64,000 nt of DNA from Hyphomicrobiales bacterium (GCA_016716745.1 JADJVD010000009.1:1-64000); one strand, 5' to 3'. Positions 43,731 through 53,120 are shown, counted from the first letter of the stretch. Notes: generated from the letters alone by a model not told the origin. Program-made: numbers and translations.

Positions 43731-43890
43731 TCACGCTCTCTTTCATCCGGACTGTGACCGTCGGCCCCGGATGCTCGCCGGGTCTGCTGACCCCCTCGCG
43801 CATGGCGCAAGGGGCGCTCGCGGGCTCGTGCCGTGGCCCGAAGGCCCGGCCATCACCGCCGGTGGGGAGTTTCGCCCCGCCCTGAGAACG
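43731..43890 (-). promoter_or_regulatory. FMN riboswitch (RFN element)
   Basis: Read on the minus strand, the segment has the conserved RFN blocks in order: TTCTCAGGGCGGGGCGAAA, CTCCCCACCGGCGGTGAT, AGCCCGCGAGCG, GGGGTCAGCAGACCCGG, TCCGGGGCCGACGGTCA and CAGTCCGGATGAAAGAGAG. These cover all six helices of the FMN aptamer. It controls ribH2 downstream, probably by hiding its ribosome site or terminating early when FMN binds. Confidence 0.95.
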
Positions 43891-43910
43891 CGCCCCGCTA
43901 AGGCGGGGCG
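43891..43910. repeat. GC-rich hairpin beside the riboswitch
   Basis: CGCCCCGC (43891-43898) and its complement (43903-43910) form an eight-base stem with a TAAG loop, directly upstream of the riboswitch on the minus strand. It may belong to the ribH leader or be a weak bidirectional terminator. It is part of the 467-base gene-free stretch between ribH and argD, which otherwise holds the riboswitch, the argD leader and no gene that I can see. Confidence 0.4.
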
Positions 43911-43994
43911 GCTCACTTTGCGCCCGAATCTCCGGCCGCGGCAAGGCGATCGCGTTGACCATGCGGCGCGGCTTCCCTAAAATTGCGCTTTGAG

Positions 43995-44019
43995 ACTGCC
44001 GCCTCAAAAGGGCGGCAGT
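43995..44019 (+). repeat. Hairpin in the argD leader
   Basis: ACTGCCGCC (43995-44003) and its exact complement (44011-44019) form a nine-base stem with a seven-base loop, followed by TTCATTT on the plus strand. It lies 93 bases before the argD start. It resembles a rho-independent terminator, so attenuation of argD or an end of a short transcript from the divergent region are both possible. Confidence 0.45.
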
Positions 44020-44111
44020 TTCATTTCCGGGCGCGTCGCGGCGCCCACTCGGCCGGGGAGCAGCCCGGCGTTTTTGCGCCCGCCAGGGCGCGTTTTGGGG
44101 GAGTTGGAATC

Positions 44112-45323
44112 GTGACCTCCTCGTTGCTTCAGACCTATGCGCGGGCCAATGTCGCGTTCGAGCGCGGCGACGGCGCCTGGCTGACGGCGACGAACGGAGA
44201 GCGATATCTCGACTTCGGCGGCGGTATCGCCGTCGCCTCGCTCGGCTACTCCCATCCGCATTTGGTGAAGACGCTGAAGGAGCAGGGCGAGAAGCTCTGG
44301 CACTCGTCGAACCTCTTCCAGATCCCGGACGGCGAGCGGCTGGCCGCGCGCCTCACCGAGGCGACCTTCGCGGACGTGGCGTTCTTCACCAATTCGGGCG
44401 CCGAGGCGAACGAATGCGCGATCAAGATGGCGCGCAAATATCACTCCGCGAACGGGCAGCCGAACCGCTACCGCATCGTCACCTTCGAGGGCGCCTTCCA
44501 CGGCCGCACGCTGGCGACCATCGCCGCCGGCGGCCAGCAGAAATACATCGAGGGCTTCGGGCCGAAGGTGGACGGCTTCGATCAGGTTCCGTTCAACGAT
44601 CTCGACGCGCTGAAGAAGGCGATCGGGCCGGACACGGGCGCGCTGATGATCGAGCCCATTCAGGGCGAGGGCGGCCTGCGCTCCGCGCCGCCCGCCTTCC
44701 TCAAGGCGCTGCGCGAGCTCTGCGACGAGCGCGGCATGCTGCTCATCTACGACGAGGTGCAGACCGGCGTCGGCCGCACCGGCGCGCTCTACGCCTATCA
44801 GCTCACAGGCGTCACGCCCGACATCATGTCGACCGCCAAGGGTATCGGCGGCGGCTTCCCGCTCGGCGCGTGTCTGGCCACGAAGGAGGCGGCCAAGGGC
44901 ATGACCGTGGGCACGCACGGCACCACCTATGGCGGCAATCCGCTCGCCATGGCGATCGGCAACGCCGTGCTCGACGTCGTGCTCGCGCCGGGCTTCCTCG
45001 ATGGCGTGAAGAAGAAGGGCCTGCTGCTGCGCCAGCGCCTCGCGGAGCTGAAGGATCGCCATCCGACGGTCATCGAGGACGTGCGCGGCGAAGGCCTCAT
45101 CATGGGCCTGAAGATCAAGGCCGAGACGCTGAACGCCGCCTTCGCGGCGGCGGGGCGCGCCGAGCATGTGCTGACGATTCCGGCCGGCGACAACGTCGTG
45201 CGTCTGCTGCCGCCGCTCATCATCTCCGAGGATGAACTCGCCGAGGGCGTGCGCCGGCTCGACGCGACCTGTTCGCGCATCGAGCGCGAGCGGGCGGCGG
45301 CGGCCGAGAAGGGGGCCGCGTGA
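44112..45323 (+). CDS. argD: Acetylornithine transaminase
   Basis: A PLP-dependent class III aminotransferase converting N-acetylglutamate semialdehyde to N-acetylornithine. In the 403-residue protein, the PLP-binding lysine is K243 in STAKGIGGGFPLG. NSGAEANECAIKMARK, EGAFHGRTLA, EPIQGEGG and YDEVQTGVGRTG are conserved. GTG 44112 follows GGGGGAG; the longer open frame back to 43983 covers the leader hairpin and is rejected. TGATG overlap couples it to argF. Confidence 0.95.
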   Translation: MTSSLLQTYARANVAFERGDGAWLTATNGERYLDFGGGIAVASLGYSHPHLVKTLKEQGEKLWHSSNLFQIPDGERLAARLTEATFADVAFFTNSGAEANECAIKMARKYHSANGQPNRYRIVTFEGAFHGRTLATIAAGGQQKYIEGFGPKVDGFDQVPFNDLDALKKAIGPDTGALMIEPIQGEGGLRSAPPAFLKALRELCDERGMLLIYDEVQTGVGRTGALYAYQLTGVTPDIMSTAKGIGGGFPLGACLATKEAAKGMTVGTHGTTYGGNPLAMAIGNAVLDVVLAPGFLDGVKKKGLLLRQRLAELKDRHPTVIEDVRGEGLIMGLKIKAETLNAAFAAAGRAEHVLTIPAGDNVVRLLPPLIISEDELAEGVRRLDATCSRIERERAAAAEKGAA

Positions 45324-46249
45324 TGCGCCACTTTCTCGACCTGACCGAAATCGGCGCGGGCGACCTGCGCCGCATTCTCGATGCGTCGGCTCAGATGAAG
45401 TCGGCGAACGGCGCCGGCGACAAGTCGCTGAAGGACAAGCCGCTGAAGGGCAAGACGCTGGCGATGATCTTCGACCAGCCCTCCACCCGCACGCGCGTCT
45501 CCTTCGATGTCGGCATGCGCCAGCTCGGCGGCGAGACGATCATGCTCACCGGCGCCGAGATGCAGCTTGGCCGCGGCGAGTCGATCGCCGACACCGCGCG
45601 CGTGCTCTCGCGCTACGTCGACGCCGTGGTGATGCGCATCCTGTCCGACGACGACCTGCACGAGTTCGCGCAGCACGCGACCGTGCCGGTCATCAACGGG
45701 CTTACGAAGAAGTCGCATCCCTGCCAGGCGATGGCCGACATCCTCACCTTCGAGGAGCATCGCGGGCCGATCCGCGGGCGCACCGTGGCTTGGAGCGGCG
45801 ACTCCAACAACGTGCTGGCGAGCTGGATTCACGCCGCCCAGCGCTTCGACTTCAAGATCAATGTCGCGACGCCCCCGGAACTGCCGATGGCGCCGCATCT
45901 GATCGACTGGGCCAGGCGCAACGGCGCGAAGCTGAAGCTCGTCAACGATCCGTTCGAGGCGGTCAAGGGCGCCGAGGCGGTGATCTCCGACTGCTGGGTG
46001 TCGATGGGCGACGAGGATCAAGCCGCCCACCGTCACAATCTTCTCGCGCCCTACCAGATCAACGAGCGCCTGATGGCGGCGGCGGCGAAGGACGCGATCT
46101 TCATGCACTGCCTGCCCGCCCATCGCGGCGAGGAGGTGACGGACGCGGTCATCGACGGACCGCAGTCGGTCGTCTTCGACGAGGCGGAGAACCGGCTGCA
46201 CGCGCAGAAAGGCATTCTCGCCTGGTGCTTCGGAGCCTTGCCGGCATGA
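45323..46249 (+). CDS. argF: Ornithine carbamoyltransferase
   Basis: Makes citrulline from ornithine and carbamoyl phosphate. The 308-residue protein has the carbamoyl-phosphate motif QPSTRTRVSFD, the HPCQAMAD site, and the ornithine site FMHCLPAHRGEE. ATG 45323 overlaps the argD stop by one base, and the argF stop overlaps hslO by four, giving a tight argD-argF-hslO operon as in other rhizobia. Confidence 0.96.
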   Translation: MRHFLDLTEIGAGDLRRILDASAQMKSANGAGDKSLKDKPLKGKTLAMIFDQPSTRTRVSFDVGMRQLGGETIMLTGAEMQLGRGESIADTARVLSRYVDAVVMRILSDDDLHEFAQHATVPVINGLTKKSHPCQAMADILTFEEHRGPIRGRTVAWSGDSNNVLASWIHAAQRFDFKINVATPPELPMAPHLIDWARRNGAKLKLVNDPFEAVKGAEAVISDCWVSMGDEDQAAHRHNLLAPYQINERLMAAAAKDAIFMHCLPAHRGEEVTDAVIDGPQSVVFDEAENRLHAQKGILAWCFGALPA

Positions 46250-47211
46250 GCGAAGAGGGAGCGACCCGCTTCGTTTCCGATGAAGGCAGGGACGACACGG
46301 TGACGCCCTTCGCTGTCGAGCCGCTCGACGTGCGCGGGCGTCTCGCGCGCCTCGGCCCGTCCATCGACACGATCATCCGCCGCCACGGCTATCCCGACGC
46401 GGTGTCGCGTCTGATCGGCGAGGCGGCGGCGCTGACGACGCTGCTGGCCACCGCGCTGAAGTTCGCCGGCCGCTTCCAGTTGCAGGCGCGCACCGACGGC
46501 GCGGTCGATCTGCTCGTCGTCGATTTCGACGCGCCCGACCGCATACGCGCCTTCGCGCGTTTCGACGCCGCGCGCGTCGCCGCCGGCGACACGCTGCTCG
46601 GCAAGGGCCAGTTCGGCCTCACCGTCGATCCCGGCGGCGACATGGCGCGCTATCAGGGCGTCGTGGCGATGCACGGCCAGTCGCTCGAGGCGGCCGCGCA
46701 CGAATATTTCCATCAGTCCGAGCAGATCCCGACCGTCATCCGCCTGGCGGTGGCCGAGGCGGTGATCGGCGGCGTCGCGCAATGGCGCGCCGGCGGCCTG
46801 CTCGCGCAGTTCCTGCCCGAGGCGCCCGAGCGCCGGCAGGCCGATCAGCACCCCGGCGACGCGCCGGCCGGCGTCGAGATCGCCGCCCCGCGCGAGGACG
46901 AGGTGTGGACCGAGGCCAGGGCGCTCGCCTCGACCGTCGAGGATCACGAACTCGTCGACCCGACGCTGTCGGGCGAAAGGCTGCTCTATCGGCTCTTTCA
47001 CGAACGCGGGGTGAAGGTGTTCTCGCCCCAGCCCGTGGTCGAGCAGTGCCGCTGCTCGAGCGAGCGCATCGAGGCGATGCTGAAGAACTTCTCGCCGCAG
47101 GAGCGTCGCGACATGATCGGCGACGACGGCAAGATCAGCGTGACGTGCGAATTCTGCTCGACGACGCGCGTCTACGAGCCGTCGCAATTTTCCGGCGACG
47201 CGACGCCCTGA
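46246..47211 (+). CDS. hslO: Redox-regulated chaperone Hsp33
   Basis: A cytoplasmic holdase activated when oxidation releases zinc. The 321-residue protein has the zinc cysteines C268-x-C270 (EQCRCSSE) and C301-x2-C304 (TCEFC) at the C-terminus, and an N-terminal substrate-binding domain with RTDGAVDLLVVDFD and LGKGQFGLTVDPG. A variable loop (about 190-215) is longer than in E. coli. It ends the arginine operon, converging on the next gene. Confidence 0.95.
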   Translation: MSEEGATRFVSDEGRDDTVTPFAVEPLDVRGRLARLGPSIDTIIRRHGYPDAVSRLIGEAAALTTLLATALKFAGRFQLQARTDGAVDLLVVDFDAPDRIRAFARFDAARVAAGDTLLGKGQFGLTVDPGGDMARYQGVVAMHGQSLEAAAHEYFHQSEQIPTVIRLAVAEAVIGGVAQWRAGGLLAQFLPEAPERRQADQHPGDAPAGVEIAAPREDEVWTEARALASTVEDHELVDPTLSGERLLYRLFHERGVKVFSPQPVVEQCRCSSERIEAMLKNFSPQERRDMIGDDGKISVTCEFCSTTRVYEPSQFSGDATP

Positions 47212-47233
47212 GGCGCCGCGCCGGCTCGGTCTC

Positions 47234-49498
47234 TCACCGCTCCTTGCGCCAGAGCGCGCCGAGCGTGTTGGAGTAATCGTCCGTCCACGCCGCGACGCCC
47301 GCGCGCGGCGTCAGCGTCTCCCAGCCCGGCGTCGTCGTCAGCGCGCCGAGATCCTGCGTGCGACGCGCCAGCACGACGATCTCCGAACCGATGGCGAGAT
47401 TGGACGGGTCGCGCGCGATGGCGTCCGGCGTCTTCTCGATGCGCGCGACGCCGACGAGGCCGAGCTCGTGCGCGATCGCCGCGACGACCGAGCGCAACTC
47501 CATGTAGCGGTTGGAGATGTGCACGACGAGCGCGCCGCCCTCGGCGATCCTCGACATGTAGAGGCGGAAGGCCTCGCGCGTCATCAGATGCGTCGGAATG
47601 GCGTCGGAGGAGAAGGCGTCGAGCGCCAGCATGTCGAAGGGCTTGGGCTCCTCCGCCAGCGTCAGCCGCGCGTCGCCAAGGATGACGCGCGCGTCCGGCG
47701 TGCAGTCGCGCAGGAAGGTGAACCACTTCGGATCGCGCGCGATGCGCACCACTTCCGGGTCGATCTCGAAGAACGTCCACGCCTCGCCATCTCGCGCGTG
47801 GCAGGCGAGGCCGCCAGCGCCGAGGCCGGTGATGCCGACGCGCCCGAAGCGCCCGCCCTGATGCGCGCGCAAGGTCGAGATCGCCGTCTCGTACGGCCCG
47901 CCGGGACGATAATAGGCGACCGGAACCGGCCGGCCCGTCGCCGGCGTCCCGTCCTCGTTGAGAAGCCGCATCGCGCCGTGGTTCGTGTTGGAATGAACGA
48001 TCGCGCGATACTTGCCGCCCTCGAGCTTGACGACGTGATTGACGCCGAAGAACGAGCGGACGGAATGCTCGAAGTCCGAGCCGGTGTTGACGACAAGCAG
48101 CGCGGCGAGGCCGCCGGCGAACAGCCCGCCGGCGAGCGCCGGCGTGCGGCGCGCCAGGAAGATCGCGCTCATCACGACGATCACGCCGACCATCACGATC
48201 TTCTGCGCGAACGGCTTCATCGCCGGCTCGATCCACGGCCAGGCGAGCGCGCCGAGCGCGGCGAGCGCGATCGGCGCGCCGGCGCGCAGCGCGAGCTTGC
48301 GCGGCTCGGCGAGCGCGCCGGGCAGGCACAGGAAGGCGAGCGCGATCAGGATCGGATATTCGTAGATGCCGTTGAAGACATGCGGCGCGACGAGGCCCGT
48401 GAACACGCCGCCGAGCACGCCGCCGAACGACATCCAGAGATAGAATTCGGTCAGGTGCGAGGCGTCGGGCCGCGCCGCGTAGAGCGCGCCGTGGCAGAGC
48501 ATCGCGGCGACGAAGAAGGCCGCCACATGCAGCGTCACGGCGAGGCCCACATGCAGATTGGCCGCCGTCATGCCGAACACCAGCAGCGCCGCGGCGAGCG
48601 GCCACGCCGTCACGAACACGCGATGCGGGATCAGCGGCCGGTCGCGGAAGATCAGCACGAACGTCAGCAGGAACAGCGACAGCGGAATGATCCACAGCAG
48701 CGGCCCGCTCGACACGTCGGTCGAGATATGCGCCGTCACCGCCACGAGCAGGCCCGACGGCACGAAGGCGAAGAACACCCACAGCGCGCGCTGGCGCAGC
48801 GTCACCGGCGCGGCGTCCGCGACGGCGGCGGAATGGCCGCGCTCGATCGCGGCCGAGCGCACGCTCGCGCCCGCCGCGCCGATCAGCAGCGCCAGCACGC
48901 CGAAGCCGACCGACCAGGCCACCGTCTGCGACTTCAGATCGAGCATCGGCTCGAACAGCACGGGATAGAGCAGCAGCGCCGCGAAGCTGCCGAGGTTCGA
49001 GGCGCTGTAGAGCGGGTAGGGGCTGAGGCCGCGCGTCGCCGCGCTGCGCGAGAACCACGCCTGCAGCAGCGGCCCGTTGGCGGCGACCGCGAAGAAGGGC
49101 AGGCCGGTCGACAGCGCGAACACGGCGAACAGCCAGGCGGCCTCCCCGTCCGCCGGCGGATTGCCGAGCTTCGTCGTCACCGCGATCGGCAGCAGGAAGG
49201 TGGTGCCGGCCAGCAGCGCCAGATGAACCAGCACGGAGGCGCGGGTCGAGAGCTTCGTCGCCGACAGATGCGCGTAGAGATAGCCGCCGAGCAGCAGCGT
49301 CTGGAAGAACACCATCGCCACCGACCACACCGCCGGCGTGCCGCCCAGCTTTGGCAGCACCATGCGGGTGAACATCGGCTGGATCGAGAACAGCAGGAAT
49401 GCGGAAACGAGGATCGCCCCGGTGAGCAGGCCGCGCACCAGCCAGGCCGGCGCGCCCGCGCGGTCGGAAGGCGGGGTGGAAACGTCGATCGTCGTCAT
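47234..49498 (-). CDS. Fused MFS-like / spermidine-synthase-like protein
   Basis: A 754-residue protein. Residues about 20-480 hold roughly twelve membrane helices of the type found N-terminal to spermidine-synthase-like domains (FLLFSIQPMFTRMVLPKLGGTPAVW). Residues about 480-750 form a Rossmann spermidine-synthase-like domain: GRVGITGLGAGGLACHA, FFEIDPEVVRIA, LGDARLTL and LALDAFSSDAIPTHL. The aspartates that hold putrescine in true SpeE are only partly kept, so the substrate is uncertain. It is a single gene, between hslO and argE, with a 70-base gap to argE. Confidence 0.85.
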   Translation of the reverse strand: MTTIDVSTPPSDRAGAPAWLVRGLLTGAILVSAFLLFSIQPMFTRMVLPKLGGTPAVWSVAMVFFQTLLLGGYLYAHLSATKLSTRASVLVHLALLAGTTFLLPIAVTTKLGNPPADGEAAWLFAVFALSTGLPFFAVAANGPLLQAWFSRSAATRGLSPYPLYSASNLGSFAALLLYPVLFEPMLDLKSQTVAWSVGFGVLALLIGAAGASVRSAAIERGHSAAVADAAPVTLRQRALWVFFAFVPSGLLVAVTAHISTDVSSGPLLWIIPLSLFLLTFVLIFRDRPLIPHRVFVTAWPLAAALLVFGMTAANLHVGLAVTLHVAAFFVAAMLCHGALYAARPDASHLTEFYLWMSFGGVLGGVFTGLVAPHVFNGIYEYPILIALAFLCLPGALAEPRKLALRAGAPIALAALGALAWPWIEPAMKPFAQKIVMVGVIVVMSAIFLARRTPALAGGLFAGGLAALLVVNTGSDFEHSVRSFFGVNHVVKLEGGKYRAIVHSNTNHGAMRLLNEDGTPATGRPVPVAYYRPGGPYETAISTLRAHQGGRFGRVGITGLGAGGLACHARDGEAWTFFEIDPEVVRIARDPKWFTFLRDCTPDARVILGDARLTLAEEPKPFDMLALDAFSSDAIPTHLMTREAFRLYMSRIAEGGALVVHISNRYMELRSVVAAIAHELGLVGVARIEKTPDAIARDPSNLAIGSEIVVLARRTQDLGALTTTPGWETLTPRAGVAAWTDDYSNTLGALWRKER

Positions 49499-49568
49499 GA
49501 AAAGCTCCGCATCGTCGCGCGGAACTTTACTGGCGAGACCCTAACGGAAACCTTCCGATTGGAGCGAT

Positions 49569-50744
49569 CTAGCCTGCAAGCTCGGCGGCGAGCCCGCGCA
49601 TGAAGGCGAGGCCTGCGTCGATCTGGGAGAGCTCGATATACTCGTCCGGCTGGTGCGCCTGCGCGATGTCGCCGGGGCCGCACACCACCGTCGGAATGCC
49701 CGCGCCCTGAAAGCGCCCCGCCTCGGTCGCGTAGGCGACGGCGATGGTGCGGTTGGAGCGGGTCAGCTTCAGCGCCAGCGTCTCGGCCGGCGAGCCGGGC
49801 TCCGGGTCGAGCCCCGGCACCTCGATTTCGGTGACGGTCTCGATCCCCACCTTGTCGGTGTAGCGCGCCAGCGCCGGCAGCGCGGTCGCGGCGACGTAAT
49901 CCTCGAAGGCGGCGAAGGCCTCATTCGCCGCGACGCCGGGCATCCCACGGAATTCCCAATGGAATTTGCATTCCTTGGCGAGGATGTTGCGGGCTGTTCC
50001 GCCCGCGATCGTCCCCACATGAACGGTGGAGTAGGGCGGGTCGAACCGGCTCGGCGACTCTCCCTGCGCCTCGTAGGCCGCCTGCAGCCGGTAGAGCTCG
50101 GTCACGAGATCCGCGCCCGTCGCGATGGCGTTCGCCCCGAGCGCGGGGTTCGAGGAATGCGCCTCGAAGCCGCGCACCGTGGTGATGTAGGTCGAGATCG
50201 ACTTGTGCGCGTCGGCGACCTGCATCCGCGTCGGCTCGCCGACGATGCACAGCGCCGGCCGCGGCAGGTCGCGCCCGAAGCGGGCGATGGTGTCGACCGG
50301 CCCGAGGCACGTCGTCTCCTCGTCGTAGGAGAGCAGAATGTGGATCGGCCGCTTCAGGCCGGCGGCCTGGAAATGCGGGATCGAGGCGAGCGCGATGGCG
50401 GCGAAGCCCTTCATGTCGCAGGAGCCGCGCCCGTAGAGCCGGCCGTCCGCCTCGCGCAGACCGAACGGGTCGCTGGTCCAGCTCTGCCCCGTCACCGGCA
50501 CGACGTCGGTATGGCCGGACAGGATCACGCCGCCGTCCTGCATCGGGCCGATGGTGGCGAACAGCGCCGCCTTGTCGCCGCCGGCGTTGGGCGTGACGAC
50601 GAACGGAACGCCGAGCCCGGCGAGGTAGCCCGCCACATGCTCGATCAGCTTCAGGTTGCTCTTCGAGCTTTCGGTGTCGAAGGCGACGAGTTCGGAAAGC
50701 AGGGCGACGGCGTGGGCGCGCGCATCTGCGGCTGGCTGGGTCAT
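49569..50744 (-). CDS. argE: Acetylornithine deacetylase
   Basis: Releases ornithine from N-acetylornithine with two zinc or cobalt ions. The 391-residue M20-family hydrolase has the metal motifs ILSGHTDVVP, YGRGSCDMKGF, SYDEETTCLGPV (catalytic glutamate) and VGEPTRM. ATG 50744 is used, with GAGAGGA upstream; the longer frame adds seven residues. It completes a set with argB, argD and argF in the window. If ArgJ is also encoded elsewhere, ArgE would be redundant. Confidence 0.93.
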   Translation of the reverse strand: MTQPAADARAHAVALLSELVAFDTESSKSNLKLIEHVAGYLAGLGVPFVVTPNAGGDKAALFATIGPMQDGGVILSGHTDVVPVTGQSWTSDPFGLREADGRLYGRGSCDMKGFAAIALASIPHFQAAGLKRPIHILLSYDEETTCLGPVDTIARFGRDLPRPALCIVGEPTRMQVADAHKSISTYITTVRGFEAHSSNPALGANAIATGADLVTELYRLQAAYEAQGESPSRFDPPYSTVHVGTIAGGTARNILAKECKFHWEFRGMPGVAANEAFAAFEDYVAATALPALARYTDKVGIETVTEIEVPGLDPEPGSPAETLALKLTRSNRTIAVAYATEAGRFQGAGIPTVVCGPGDIAQAHQPDEYIELSQIDAGLAFMRGLAAELAG

Positions 50745-50798
50745 GAACGTCCTCTCGCGAGCCACCCTAGCGCAGCCGGGCGGCCAAGCGAACCCGGA

Positions 50799-51191
50799 TC
50801 AGTTCAGCGTGCGCTCCAGATGCGGGCTGTCGAGCGAGAAGGTCGGAATCGTAGCGTCGAAGGACGAGCCGTCCTCGCAGACGAAACGATAGGTCCCGGC
50901 CATGAAGCCGGAGGAGGTCGGCAGCGGGCAGCCGGAGGTGTAGCGGAAGGATTCGCCCGGCGCGATCATCGGCTGCTGGCCGACGACGCCCGCGCCGCGC
51001 GCCTCTTGCCGGCGGCCCAGCGCGTCGGTGATGATCCAGTGGCGCGACATCAGCTGCACCGTCGCCGCGCCCCGGTTGGCGATCTCCACCGTATAGGCCC
51101 AGAAATACTGGCCCTCGTCCGGCTCCGACCGGTCGGTGGAGAACTCCGGAAAGACGGAGATCTGAATGTCGCGCGTGACGGCTGTGTACAT
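50799..51191 (-). CDS. apaG: ApaG protein
   Basis: A 130-residue immunoglobulin-like protein of the ApaG (DUF525) family, linked to cobalt/magnesium tolerance and Ap4A metabolism. Conserved parts are YFWAYTVEIANRG, LMSRHWIITDALG, VVGQQPMIAPGESFRYTSGCPL and SGFMAGTYRFV. ATG 51191 matches the family start; the frame extends upstream only into the promoter region. It is divergent from the next gene by 62 bases. Confidence 0.95.
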   Translation of the reverse strand: MYTAVTRDIQISVFPEFSTDRSEPDEGQYFWAYTVEIANRGAATVQLMSRHWIITDALGRRQEARGAGVVGQQPMIAPGESFRYTSGCPLPTSSGFMAGTYRFVCEDGSSFDATIPTFSLDSPHLERTLN

Positions 51192-51253
51192 GATCGCATC
51201 TTGGCGAAAACACGCGCGAGCGTCGAGTGCCTCGCGCCGGATCGGATGCGCCC

Positions 51254-51874
51254 GTGCTGGATAGATTTGCAAGACGCTTGATCGACCCGCCGCTGAACGC
51301 TCTGGCGCGGCGCCTCGCGCGGGCCGGCGCAACCGCGAACGGGGTGACGGCCGCGGGGCTTGCGGCGAGCCTCGGCTGCGCGCTGTGCGCCGCCAATGCC
51401 CAGGACGGTTGGGCGATCGCGCTGCTCGCCCTGTCGCGCCTCGCCGACGGGCTCGACGGGGCGCTCGCCCGCCTGACCGCCAAGACCGATTTCGGCGGCT
51501 ATGCCGACATCGTCGCCGATTTCGTGTTCTACGGCGCCGTGCCGCTCGCCTTCGCCTGGCGCGACGCCTCGGACGCGACGGCGGCGGCGGCGCTCCTCTT
51601 CGCCTTCTACGTTAACGGCGCGAGCTTCCTCGCCTACGCCGCGCTCGCCGAGAAGCGCGGCCTGAGCAGCGCTGCGCAGGGGGAGAAGAGCTTCTATTTC
51701 GCCGCCGGTCTGGCCGAGGGAACGGAGACGATCCTCGCCTTCCTCGCCATGCTTCTCGTCCCGTCGTGGTTCTCGCCGATCGCCTGGGGCTTCGCCGGCC
51801 TGTGCCTGATCGGGGCCGCCGCGCGCGTCGCCGGCGCGGCGCGCGCCTTCCGCGATCAGCCGCCGAGCGCCTGA
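51254..51874 (+). CDS. CDP-alcohol phosphatidyltransferase family protein
   Basis: A 206-residue membrane enzyme with the family motif DG-x2-AR-x8-G-x3-D-x3-D, visible as DGLDGALARLTAKTDFGGYADIVAD. About five hydrophobic segments surround it. Such enzymes transfer a phospholipid headgroup or backbone; the alcohol used here is unknown. GTG 51254 gives the natural start LDRFARRLIDPPL; an earlier GTG at 51227 adds nine residues. It overlaps the metZ 3' end by 19 bases, tail to tail. Confidence 0.85.
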   Translation: MLDRFARRLIDPPLNALARRLARAGATANGVTAAGLAASLGCALCAANAQDGWAIALLALSRLADGLDGALARLTAKTDFGGYADIVADFVFYGAVPLAFAWRDASDATAAAALLFAFYVNGASFLAYAALAEKRGLSSAAQGEKSFYFAAGLAEGTETILAFLAMLLVPSWFSPIAWGFAGLCLIGAAARVAGAARAFRDQPPSA

Positions 51875-53046
51875 GCGAAATCCTCGATCAGATCGTCCAC
51901 GTCCTCGAGCCCGACCGACAGGCGCAGCAGGCCGGGCCGGATGCCCATGCGCGCCTGCTGTTCGAGCGGCAGGCGCTGATGCGTCGTCGTCGAGGGGTGG
52001 GTGATGAGGCTTTTCGCGTCGCCGAGATTGTTGGAGATTTTCACGACCTCGAGCCGGTTGGCCATCGCGAAGGCCCCGGCCTTGCCGCCCGCGACCTCGA
52101 AGGCGACGAGTGTGCCGCCGCCCGCCATCTGCCGCCGCGCGATCGCGCGCTGGGGATGGTCGTCGCGGCCGGGATAATAGACGCGTTCGATCCCCGGCTG
52201 CCCGGCGAGGAACTCGGCCAGCCGCGCCGCCGAGGCCGATTGCTGCGCGACGCGCAGCGGCAGCGTCTCCAGCCCCTTCAGCATCACCCAGGCGTTGAAG
52301 GGCGAGATGGCCGGGCCGGTCTGGCGCAGGAAATTGTGAATGTGCGTCTGGATGAATTCTTCCGACGCGAGCACGACGCCGCCGAGGCAGCGGCCCTGAC
52401 CGTCTATGTGCTTGGTCGCCGAATAGACGACGCAATCGGCGCCGAGCCGCATCGGCTTCTGCAACATCGGCGTGGCGAACACATTGTCGACGACCAGCGT
52501 CGCCCCGGCGTCATGCGCAATCCCGGCGATGGCTTCGATGTCGTAGACCTCGAGCGTCGGGTTGGTCGGCGTCTCGATGAAGCAGACCTTGGTGTTCGGC
52601 CGCATCGCGGCGCGCCACTGGTCGAGATCGGCGCCGTCCACCAGCGTCGAGGCGACGCCGAAGCGCGGCAGCAGATCCTCGACGATGTAGAGACAGGAGC
52701 CGAACAGCGCGCGCGCGGCGACGACATGATCGCCCGCCTTCACCTGACCCATCATCGCGGCGGTGACGGCGGCCATGCCGGTCGCCGTGGCGCGGGCCGA
52801 TTCCGCGCCCTCGAGCAGCGCCATGCGCTTTTCGAGCATCGCGACGGTCGGATTGGAGAAGCGGGAGTAGACGAAGCCCGGCGCCTCGCCCTTGAAGCGC
52901 GCCTCGGCCGCCTCCATCGTGTCGTAGACGTAGCCCTGCGTGAGGAAGATCGCCTCGGACGTCTCGCCGAATTGCGAGCGCAGCGTTCCGCCGTGCACGA
53001 GCTGGGTGGCGGTGCGCAGAGCCCGCCCGTTTTTCGCCTCGACCAT
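51856..53046 (-). CDS. metZ: O-succinylhomoserine sulfhydrylase
   Basis: A PLP enzyme that makes homocysteine directly from O-succinylhomoserine and sulfide. The 396-residue protein has the PLP lysine K212 in VYSATKHIDGQGR, VYSRFSNPT, and FIETPTNPTLEVYDI. The ATG at 53046 is preceded by GAGGTCGAG. A frame with a TTG start reaches 53112, but it runs into the riboswitch leader and is rejected. A SAM-II riboswitch lies 74 bases upstream, so SAM represses the gene. Confidence 0.94.
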   Translation of the reverse strand: MVEAKNGRALRTATQLVHGGTLRSQFGETSEAIFLTQGYVYDTMEAAEARFKGEAPGFVYSRFSNPTVAMLEKRMALLEGAESARATATGMAAVTAAMMGQVKAGDHVVAARALFGSCLYIVEDLLPRFGVASTLVDGADLDQWRAAMRPNTKVCFIETPTNPTLEVYDIEAIAGIAHDAGATLVVDNVFATPMLQKPMRLGADCVVYSATKHIDGQGRCLGGVVLASEEFIQTHIHNFLRQTGPAISPFNAWVMLKGLETLPLRVAQQSASAARLAEFLAGQPGIERVYYPGRDDHPQRAIARRQMAGGGTLVAFEVAGGKAGAFAMANRLEVVKISNNLGDAKSLITHPSTTTHQRLPLEQQARMGIRPGLLRLSVGLEDVDDLIEDFAQALGG

Positions 53047-53120
53047 CTCGACCTCGCTGCCGGACGCCCCGCGAAACTGCGGAGCGGGCGCGCAAAAATC
53101 GGGTTTCCGCAAGGAATCCC

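Noticed and set aside
45320..45322. GTG start for argF
   Set aside because: The ATG directly after it gives the usual N-terminus and the TGATG coupling with argD.
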